From the NCBI GenBank assembly GCA_964447445.1, contig CAYUSW010000145.1, positions 1 to 21,706 of the forward strand: 21,706 nt of DNA, read 5' to 3'. This DNA comes from CAIOGO01 sp964447445. GTDB lineage: Bacteria > Bipolaricaulota > Bipolaricaulia > UBA7950 > UBA9294. The translations under genes were made by a program, and so were the position numbers. Of the stretch, positions 14,795 through 21,031 are shown piece after piece. The notes beneath the pieces are model-generated. The model searched no databases and was not told the origin of the DNA. It worked only from the letters and a program-made list of their open reading frames with translations. Position 1 is the first letter of the stretch. Every line of letters starts with the position of its first letter.

Positions 14795-15515
14795 GAAGGA
14801 ACGGGAGGCGGAGCCGGACGATCCGCGCGCCCGAGCGGGTCGACGCGAGAAGCGCCGTGCCGTTTTCCATCGGGGTCCATCGCGCCGCAACATCCTCGAG
14901 CGGCTCCGACGCGACGATCACGCCGTGACCCGTTTCAGCCCAGGAAAGCGTGTAGTAGAGCCGGCTCCTCGGATCTGCCCACGCGCAGAACGCCCACAGA
15001 CCATCCGGCCCCAGGAGAAGCGCGTTGAGCGCCGTGACATCGCGGAGCGTGCTTGCCGCGCTCTCAAGCGCCGAAACCGGGTCGGCGCCATCGAGCTGCA
15101 ACGCCATGCGGTGGAAAAACCTCTCTGAGTCCGTGGCGCCCGTCCCGTCGTCGGGCTCGTCGCGCAGAGTGCCGTTGTGGCAGAAGTGCCAGGTCTCGCC
15201 GCCAATCTCGGCGGAGTAGGGATGCGCGTGCCGTTCGTCGCGCCCGGCGACGGACGCCAGACGGGCGTGCAGGAGCTTCACGTGGGCAGAACGGATCTCC
15301 CCGAACGCAGGGTCGTCCCAGCACGGGCGCGCGCCGCGCACCCGCTCGAACGGAAGGCCTGTCTCAAGAACGGCACCCCAGCCATCGCCGTGCTTCACCA
15401 ACCCGAGCGCCGTGTTCTTCTCATTCCGCGAGTTCTCGCCGCGCGCCATTCGCAGGAACGGGGCACTGATCACGTCTCCCGGAATCCCGTTCGCAGCTCC
15501 CAGCATGCGGCACAT
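14784..15515 (-). CDS. class II glutamine amidotransferase domain protein
   Basis: 243 residues beginning MCRMLG; Cys2 becomes the N-terminal nucleophile after Met removal, as in YafJ/GlxB-type proteins. Other motifs: KHGDGWG at 41-47, HARLAS at 83-88, HNGTL at 113-117 and TDSE at 128-131, which build the glutamine-binding site. It is a stand-alone glutaminase domain; what accepts the ammonia is not visible here. The start at 15515 is fixed by the required Cys2 and by a TACACT -10 box six bases upstream; no Shine-Dalgarno exists. It is divergent from the cysteine-rich gene at 15599. Confidence 0.9.
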   Translation of the reverse strand: MCRMLGAANGIPGDVISAPFLRMARGENSRNEKNTALGLVKHGDGWGAVLETGLPFERVRGARPCWDDPAFGEIRSAHVKLLHARLASVAGRDERHAHPYSAEIGGETWHFCHNGTLRDEPDDGTGATDSERFFHRMALQLDGADPVSALESAASTLRDVTALNALLLGPDGLWAFCAWADPRSRLYYTLSWAETGHGVIVASEPLEDVAARWTPMENGTALLASTRSGARIVRLRLPFLPTL

Positions 15516-15519
15516 GCCC

Positions 15520-15576
15520 CGAGTGTACCCCGGCTCGCCCGCGGGACGTTCGCGAGACGTCGCCGGGGTACGCTCG
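15520..15576. promoter_or_regulatory. divergent promoter pair with mirrored 14-bp elements
   Basis: CGAGTGTACCCCGG (15520-15533) and CCGGGGTACGCTCG (15563-15576) are inverted copies with one mismatch. Each contains a -10-like box: TACACT for the minus gene (six bases before ATG 15515) and TACGCT for the plus gene (24 nt before ATG 15599). Confidence 0.55.
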
Positions 15577-15598
15577 CGCGAGCGGCGGAGGAGGAGAC

Positions 15599-16612
15599 AT
15601 GGACAGGGTGGGGTTCCGCGCATACCTCGAGAGCCGGCAGGCGAGTGAGGAGTTGATCGAGTGTTCGATCGCTCTTGCGGCACGATTCGAGTCACACATC
15701 CGCGCGGTTTTCGACGCGGGACCCGAACGGGCGTCAGCCGACGCGGCGAGGGCGTTCGCCCGCGGGCTCATGAGAACCGGCGAGAACACATTCGACTCCC
15801 TGCTCGCTCTCGCCAGGTTCGGACGGTTTCTGAACAACCAACCGGTCTTGGTCGCCTTCCTCGAGATGGTTGACGGGCACGAAGCACTCGGGAACCTCCA
15901 CCACAAGATCGAAGAGGAGGCCGGGGCACGCGGGCGCGACGAGATCTTCGACGGGGTCGACATCCCGCCGCTCGGTGTCTCCAATCTCGAGCGGGCTCGC
16001 CGCATGAGAACGGTCGTCGAGCGCCTGGAGGCTCGCTGGGGCAAGGTGAGGGCCGGACGCCTCATCGGACAGGGACTGCGCGATCTCCCTGACGCCAGCT
16101 ACGCGGGGGAGTGTGACGAGTTCAGGAGTGCAGGCGAGATTGACGAGTATCTGCGCCGCAAGGGAGATCGATTCATCGCCGAACTCGAAGGGATTCGGGA
16201 CGCCGGGGGCCTCTACTTCTCGCAGCCGATCACGAACGAGGTGATCGCCTACGTCGAGAGTCACCCCGAGATCCGACAAGGCGTGCGCGTCAGCAACGTG
16301 ATCTACGAGGCGAAGATCCCGTACATGGCTGAGGAGTTTCTCAAGGAGGCCGACGCGAAGAAGAAGGCATACCTCTACTGCCATTGCCCGTGGGCCCGCG
16401 AGTCTCTCAAAGGCAGCGAGGCAACGGTGCCGGCCGGATTCTGCAACTGCAGCGGCGCGTACCACCGAAGGCCGTACGAGGTCATCTTCGGCCGCACTCT
16501 CCAGAGCGAGGTCCTCGAGACGGTTCTTGCTGGCGACCCGTGGTGCCGGTTCGCGATCCACCTTCCGGAGGACATCGCGCAAGATCGGAACGCCGCCAGG
16601 TCTAGTGGATGA
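15599..16612 (+). CDS. conserved cysteine-rich protein, possible metal-binding, function unknown
   Basis: 337 residues. The first two thirds are mainly helical with no known motif. The C-terminal part has the striking pattern CHC (C261, C263), CNC (C282, C284), then GDPWCRFAIHLP (C316, H321), a layout that suggests a metal or Fe-S site, or a substrate-binding site like that of DUF6144, L-2-amino-thiazoline-4-carboxylate hydrolase or 4-vinyl-reductase-like domains. I cannot choose among these. No signal peptide or membrane helix. The ATG follows GGAGGAGGAG, a strong ribosome-binding site. It is divergent from the glutamine amidotransferase and overlaps the convergent SPT-like gene by 11 nt. 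Confidence 0.65.
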   Translation: MDRVGFRAYLESRQASEELIECSIALAARFESHIRAVFDAGPERASADAARAFARGLMRTGENTFDSLLALARFGRFLNNQPVLVAFLEMVDGHEALGNLHHKIEEEAGARGRDEIFDGVDIPPLGVSNLERARRMRTVVERLEARWGKVRAGRLIGQGLRDLPDASYAGECDEFRSAGEIDEYLRRKGDRFIAELEGIRDAGGLYFSQPITNEVIAYVESHPEIRQGVRVSNVIYEAKIPYMAEEFLKEADAKKKAYLYCHCPWARESLKGSEATVPAGFCNCSGAYHRRPYEVIFGRTLQSEVLETVLAGDPWCRFAIHLPEDIAQDRNAARSSG

Positions 16613-17825
16613 GGCCTAGCGTCCGCCCAACGGCGGCGAACGTCTCGAGTACTTGATCCATCTGAGCGTCGGTGTGCGTCGCCATGTAGCTCGTGCGCAA
16701 GAGAGCCTTCCCGGGCGGGACCGCCGGCGGAATGGCCACATTCACGTAGACACCCGCATCAAACAGGACACGCCACGCTCGCATCGTGTCGAGCGAGTCT
16801 CCGATGAGGATCGGAATGATCGGCGTCTCGCTCTCCCCGATGCTGAACCCGAGAGAGCGGAGATCTCTGCGCATGCGGGACGCGATCGCGTTCACGCGAT
16901 CGACGCGCTCGGGCTCACGCTCCATGATGTCGAGCGCCGCGAGTGCGGCAGCAACGTTGGGGGCCGGCGGACTGGCGCTGAAGATGAGTGACCGGGCGAG
17001 GTGCTGGATCCAGTGGATGGCCGCTTCGTCGCCGGCGACGAAGCCTCCGATCGACGCAAAGGCCTTGCTGAACGTGCCGACAATCAGGTCGACGTCGTCC
17101 TCCATGCCGAAGTGGGCCGCCGTGCCCCGACCCCGTCCGAGCACGCCGATGGCATGCGCATCGTCGACGAGGAGCCTTGCCTCGTGCTTCCGACAGATGG
17201 GAGCGATCTCAGGAAGTCGGACGATCTCGCCTCCCATGCTGAACACACCGTCGACAGCGACAAGCTTCCCCGAGCCTGTCGGGCAGGCGGCAAGCACGCG
17301 GTCGAGGTCTTCGGGATGGTTGTGCCGGAACCGCGCCATGCGCCCGAGGGCAAGCCGACATCCGTCGACGATGCTTGCGTGGTCCTCTTTGTCGCAGACG
17401 ACGATGTCGCTTCGCCCGACAAGCGCGGAGAGGACGCCGAGATTCGCCTGGTATCCGGTGCTGAAGACGAGGGCCTTCTCCTTGCCCACGAACTGGGCCA
17501 GACGGCGCTCGAGCTCGCCGTGCAGGGCGAGCGTCCCATTCAAGAACCGCGATCCGGTGCAGCTCGTGCCGAAGTCGCGAATCGCCCGGATGGCCGCCTC
17601 GCGCACCTCGGGGTGCGTCGTGAGCCCAAGGTAGTTGTTCGACCCCAGCATCACGAGGCGCCGCCCCTGGATCCGCACTTCCGCGCCCTCGGTCTCGTCG
17701 AGTGGGATGAAGAACGGATAGACGCCCATCTCGCGCGCCTGGTTCGGACTGGCGGGATAGCCCATGCTCACGGCCACGCGCGGGTCCGAGAAGAAGCCCC
17801 TGCATTTCTCGAACAGATCCGTCAC
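16602..17825 (-). CDS. serine palmitoyltransferase-like alpha-oxoamine synthase
   Basis: 407 residues of PLP-dependent alpha-oxoamine synthase. The segment GVYPFFIPLDETEG, the GSNNYLGLTTHP block and GSRFLNGTLALH (91-102) match bacterial serine palmitoyltransferases of the Bacteroidetes type more than BioF or KBL. H149 (DHASI) stacks on PLP, DDAHAIG (221-227) binds it, and K254 in TFSKAF forms the Schiff base. It should condense an amino acid, probably serine, with an acyl-CoA; BioF-like activity remains possible. The GTG at 17825 overlaps the TGA of the upstream dehydrogenase (GTGA) behind GGGAGG. It is the last gene of a four-gene minus-strand run. Confidence 0.85.
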   Translation of the reverse strand: MTDLFEKCRGFFSDPRVAVSMGYPASPNQAREMGVYPFFIPLDETEGAEVRIQGRRLVMLGSNNYLGLTTHPEVREAAIRAIRDFGTSCTGSRFLNGTLALHGELERRLAQFVGKEKALVFSTGYQANLGVLSALVGRSDIVVCDKEDHASIVDGCRLALGRMARFRHNHPEDLDRVLAACPTGSGKLVAVDGVFSMGGEIVRLPEIAPICRKHEARLLVDDAHAIGVLGRGRGTAAHFGMEDDVDLIVGTFSKAFASIGGFVAGDEAAIHWIQHLARSLIFSASPPAPNVAAALAALDIMEREPERVDRVNAIASRMRRDLRSLGFSIGESETPIIPILIGDSLDTMRAWRVLFDAGVYVNVAIPPAVPPGKALLRTSYMATHTDAQMDQVLETFAAVGRTLGLIH

Positions 17826-18706
17826 TGCGCCCTCCCTCGGTCGGCCCGCGCTGCCCCCGCGCCGAGCCGATAGGTGCTCGCGATGATCGACTCGAACGCA
17901 CGCCCCGGGATCGCCTTCTTCAGGTGCACGGCGAGCCGCTGCGCGAAGGGGCCCACCGTGTAGCGAAGTCGTGGCCGTCGCGCGTCGAGGATGCGACAGA
18001 CCAGCCGCGCGACCGGCTCAGGAGACGACGCGCTGCGCTCATCTGACTCGATGACAGCGAGGGCGCGCGCGAAAGCATCGCGGTAGGCGCTCCCGTCGCC
18101 CGCGGAGCGGAGCCGCGCACGGCGGTCGGTGAACCCCGTGCGGAAGTCTCCCGGCTCGATCAGGACAACGCGCACGCCCTGTCCGCGAACCTCCAGGCTG
18201 AGTGACTCGGCGAGGCCCTCCAGAGCAAACTTCGTCGCGCTATAGAGTCCCTGGAACGGCAACGCGATACGCCCGCCGATCGACGACACGAGCACGATCG
18301 TCCCCGCGCCTTGCGCCCGCAGGGTGGGCAGGGACTCGCGGCAGACGCGAAGCGCGCCGAAGAGGTTTGTCTCAAAGATTGCCTTGGCCTCTTCGTCGCT
18401 CGCGTCTTCGAGCGCACCGCCGATCCCGAACCCGGCGCAGTGGACGACAGCGTCGAGGCGGCCGGCGGCCGTGATCCGGGCGACCGCTTCGCCGACGGAC
18501 TGCGCGAGATCGATGTCAAGGCGCACCACCTCAAGGCGCGACCCGGGCGCGAGTTCGCTCCGCAGCTCGGCAGCCACCTCGTCTGATGGACGGCGCGACG
18601 CGGCGTAGACGAGCGCACCGCGGCGCGCGAGTTCGAGCGCACAGGCACGCCCGATCCCAGACGAGGCGCCCGTCACGAGCACAACCGACTGAGCAGTGCG
18701 GTTCAT
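17822..18706 (-). CDS. classical short-chain dehydrogenase, candidate 3-ketosphinganine reductase
   Basis: 294 residues. TGASSGIG (12-19) binds NADP(H) or NAD(H); HCAGFG and NLFGAL are standard; S141/S142, Y155 and K159 (YSATK) form the active site. The ASRR after strand 2 favours NADPH. The C-terminal extension (about residues 240-294, LRYTVGPFAQRLAVHLKKAIPGRAFESII) resembles the region seen in lipid-acting SDRs such as KDSR-like proteins. Its 4-nt overlap with an SPT-like enzyme makes 3-ketosphinganine reduction a likely role, but that is context-based. ATG 18706 has AGGAGG six bases upstream. Known bacterial ceramide-pathway reductases are often extended SDRs, so this would be a different solution. 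Confidence 0.8.
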   Translation of the reverse strand: MNRTAQSVVLVTGASSGIGRACALELARRGALVYAASRRPSDEVAAELRSELAPGSRLEVVRLDIDLAQSVGEAVARITAAGRLDAVVHCAGFGIGGALEDASDEEAKAIFETNLFGALRVCRESLPTLRAQGAGTIVLVSSIGGRIALPFQGLYSATKFALEGLAESLSLEVRGQGVRVVLIEPGDFRTGFTDRRARLRSAGDGSAYRDAFARALAVIESDERSASSPEPVARLVCRILDARRPRLRYTVGPFAQRLAVHLKKAIPGRAFESIIASTYRLGAGAARADRGRAQ

Positions 18707-18745
18707 CCGCCGCCTCCTCTCTCTTGTCCGCCGAATGCCGGGCAC

Positions 18746-19315
18746 CTATCGGGCGCGGCCGGCAAGGAGCCGGTCCACCGTGTTGAGGTCCAGCCGGCCG
18801 GCCTGCCCCCAGCCCGCCTTCCCGGCGGCGGTCGCAGGCCTCATCTTCATGTAGAGGTCCATCGCCTGGACATCGAGTTCAGTCGGCTCGTACGCCGCAG
18901 CCAGCGCGGAGAGTCTCAGCTCGACGAGCCCAAGATGTTCCTTGAATTTCGAGACCAGGTAACGCTGGACGCTCGCAGGCTCTATCGGTGCCGTGTCGGC
19001 GAGCGCGCGAAGCCCGTCTTGGGTCCGCAGGCATGGAATCGTCCGCCCCATGAGATGGACGTCCTCGGCGCCGAGCCTTCGGCGCCGCTCTGCGGTTTCC
19101 CTTCGCCCGTCAGCCGACTGGCGCTCGGCGATACCGAGCCGGGTTGCCTTCGCCGCGGCCGTCTGACCGGCGACCGCACGCCCAAGGGTGAGCGCCTCAT
19201 CCGAGTCGAACCCACGGCGCCGCGCGACAATGCTGGCCCAGAGGGTCAGAAACGGGGCACGGTTGACAAGGATCTCCGTCACGTTCCCTAACGGTTCCTG
19301 AGGGGTTGCACTCAC
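18746..19315 (-). CDS. conserved hypothetical protein
   Basis: 189 residues. The core VNRAPFLTLWASIVARRRGFDSDEALTLGRAVAGQTAAAKATRLGI looks conserved, with a tryptophan and regular helices. The second half is helical with AAYEPTELDVQAMDLYMKMRP. The pattern reminds me of unnamed bacterial and archaeal proteins of similar size, but I cannot give a function. The GTG at 19315 has GGGTGG upstream; a second GTG at 19282, preceded by AGGGAAC, would start just before TEILVNRAP and is equally plausible. It lies 30 nt after the NFU gene and 39 nt before the dehydrogenase, so it shares their transcript. Confidence 0.65.
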   Translation of the reverse strand: MSATPQEPLGNVTEILVNRAPFLTLWASIVARRRGFDSDEALTLGRAVAGQTAAAKATRLGIAERQSADGRRETAERRRRLGAEDVHLMGRTIPCLRTQDGLRALADTAPIEPASVQRYLVSKFKEHLGLVELRLSALAAAYEPTELDVQAMDLYMKMRPATAAGKAGWGQAGRLDLNTVDRLLAGRAR

Positions 19316-19345
19316 TGTAGGCCACCCGAGGGGACTGCGCGAGGC

Positions 19346-19567
19346 CTAGACGGCCTCTACCGACGACACTCCGGGAACCTGCTCCTTGATGATGCGCTCG
19401 ATGCCGTTCTTCAGCGTCATCATCGACATTGGGCAACCGTGGCATGCCCCTTGGAGCCGGACGCGTACGACGCCCTCCTCGGTGACCTCCACAAGCTCGA
19501 CATCCCCTCCATCGGCAGCAAGCGTCGGTCGAACGGATTCCAGCGCTCTCAGAACCTTCTCATACAT
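19346..19567 (-). CDS. NFU-type iron-sulfur carrier (NifU C-terminal domain)
   Basis: 73 residues, one NFU domain: ALESVRPTLAADGGDVELVEV, then GACHGCPMSMMTL with C42 and C45 (CxxC), then the helix GIERIIKEQVPGVSSV. The two cysteines of paired monomers hold a 4Fe-4S cluster for delivery to apo-enzymes. ATG 19567 has AAAGGAG nine bases upstream; the longer upstream frame is untranslated leader. It is first in the four-gene operon and lies behind the strong promoter at 19758-19729. Confidence 0.92.
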   Translation of the reverse strand: MYEKVLRALESVRPTLAADGGDVELVEVTEEGVVRVRLQGACHGCPMSMMTLKNGIERIIKEQVPGVSSVEAV

Positions 19568-19728
19568 GCTTGACGACTCCTTTGCTGCAACGCCGCGACA
19601 GGATATCCGTTCCGTACACCCAAGACACACTCGCCGGGGGAGAGGATGCCGTGGCTGTCGGGCTCGGGATGGCCGCGCTTCGCACGGACCAAGCAAACAC
19701 GCGCCGCCCGAGGCGACGCGTTACTCCT

Positions 19729-19758
19729 TGTATACGTCGCGCTGGCTCCTTTTGTCAA
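19729..19758 (-). promoter_or_regulatory. strong promoter of the nfu-SDR-SPT operon
   Basis: On the minus strand a perfect TTGACA (19758-19753), 18 nt, TATACA (19734-19729). The start near 19722 gives a leader of about 155 nt before ATG 19567, in which I identified no known riboswitch. Confidence 0.65.
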
Positions 19759-19759
19759 G

Positions 19760-20214
19760 GGCAAGCCGTCCGGCCGTCTGCAGCAGTGGTCGAGAAACGA
19801 GATCCAGACACGCTTCACCGCGTTGCGCAGGGGTCGCCCGGCGGAATGCCTTCCGTGATCGAACGCCTCGCTCCAGCATCGCCCCCGCCGTCGTTGCTTG
19901 GCAAACGCACAGACCCAGGATGTCGACCGTCGCCTCCTCCTTCTCCTGTTGCAGTGGATCGATTGAACATTGCCATCGAGGGCCGGGCGCCCCCCATAGC
20001 CCCGTCCATCCTCTCTCCTTGCCCCGCTGTCCACGCGGTTGGCGTCTTCGTGCGGTCGGGCGGCACGCAGTCGCACCGACGCCGCAACACCATCGTACGA
20101 TGGGCAGGGTACAGACAAGGCCTCGTTGCAGGTCGCGTTTCCCATCGCATGAGGCTCTTCTCCGATATGACTGGTTGAGAGGAGAGCGCGTCCCGCATCC
20201 TCGGGAGACCCATC
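19760..20214. other. gene-free stretch, nothing identified
   Basis: The frames on both strands are rich in Arg, Pro and Ser without motifs and look like shadows of GC-rich non-coding DNA. I see no hairpin with a T tract and no RNA gene. A TATGAC near 20166 could be a -10 box for the ORF at 20215, but no -35 fits. Confidence 0.4.
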
Positions 20215-20508
20215 ATGGCAAAGAAGAACACTGCGTTCGTCCGAGACGACGATCTTGACCATCGCCCGTTCGGCGATTCCCACTTCGGCAACACGGGCCG
20301 GGATCGACGTCGTCTCGAGAAACCGCGTGCCGCTGCGGGCGATGCAGGTCGCGATCCTCGCTCGAAGCGCAACGGCACGACGGAGCCCCCGGCGCCCTCG
20401 CCTCATCTCTGGCACGAGGGCTTCTTCGAGGAGTTGGACTCGCGCTCCGCGAAGCGAAGCACGCGGAAGCAAGGGGAGCGGCGAGGCAAGACCGCCGTGG
20501 AGACGTAA
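20215..20508 (+). CDS. small basic hypothetical protein (97 aa)
   Basis: The ATG is preceded by GGGAGA about 7 nt upstream. The protein starts AKKNTAFVRDDDLDHRPFGDSHFG, has an Arg/Ala/Gly-rich middle that looks disordered, and ends LWHEGFFEELDSRSAKRSTRKQGERRGK. Net charge is strongly positive, so nucleic-acid binding is possible but unproven. About three quarters of codons end in G or C, as in the real genes here. No family recognised. It is isolated, with several hundred bases of apparently non-coding DNA on both sides. Confidence 0.45.
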   Translation: MAKKNTAFVRDDDLDHRPFGDSHFGNTGRDRRRLEKPRAAAGDAGRDPRSKRNGTTEPPAPSPHLWHEGFFEELDSRSAKRSTRKQGERRGKTAVET

Positions 20509-20980
20509 CTCCCCCTCAGGGGCCACGCGTGACGGGAGCGCAATGCCACCGCCGCCTCGCCCACCTCTCCCCAGCAGAGGGAGAAGCCCGGAGGCACGGC
20601 AGGGGCGAAGCTTCCCCACGCGTAGGACTTGGCTCCGTGGCCACGGACGCCCCTCGGCGCGAAGCCCCGGGAAGCATGAGCCCGCCGCGAGAATGAGTCG
20701 AACGCTCCCAAGCTTGCCGCCACTCGCGAGAAGCTGCATTGACCCTTGACAACGCTCCCGCGTTCCGTTGCCTCCGCCACATCGGCAGGAGTGCGCACAG
20801 GCTCGGCGAGAGCGCCTCTCTCGAGGCCGGATGTGGGGAATCCTTGTGTGAGTGCTCTCTTTCGTGTCGCAAGATCGGCTTCGCCAAAGCCCGAGGCACG
20901 CCCGCGCGGGTGAAGGAAGCGCTGCAACCCCTGAACATCCTGGAGCCTGCACGCTTGGGCCGGCAATTGCGGCGGCGGAG
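20509..20980. other. gene-free stretch before the last gene
   Basis: No convincing coding frame on either strand. A small hairpin TCTCCC...GGGAGA lies near 20564-20584, and CCCC-TCA-GGGG follows the 97-aa ORF near 20513-20523; neither has a T tract. A TTGACA near 20748 has no partner -10. Confidence 0.4.
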
Positions 20981-21009
20981 TTGAATTCCTGGCTTCGCCC
21001 GGCTATTGT
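20981..21009 (+). promoter_or_regulatory. sigma-70-type promoter of the C-terminal-edge membrane protein gene
   Basis: TTGAAT (20981-20986), exactly 17 nt, TATTGT (21004-21009). Start expected near 21016, 16 nt before ATG 21032. Confidence 0.65.
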
Positions 21010-21022
21010 GACACGAGTCACA
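21007..21022 (+). promoter_or_regulatory. CRP/FNR-family-like operator (TGTGA-N6-TCACA)
   Basis: TGTGACACGAGTCACA is a perfect match to the classical CRP consensus TGTGA-N6-TCACA. It covers the end of the -10 box and the expected start site, a position that would block the polymerase, so repression is more likely than activation. Confidence 0.6.
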
Positions 21023-21031
21023 TCTACGGCC

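Noticed and set aside
15734..16582. A 282-codon minus-strand frame opposite the cysteine-rich gene
   Set aside because: The plus frame has a strong ribosome-binding site and a structured cysteine pattern; the minus frame has neither.
20739..20984. An 81-codon plus-strand frame starting at TTG
   Set aside because: No ribosome-binding site, no motif, and it ends inside the promoter of the next gene.
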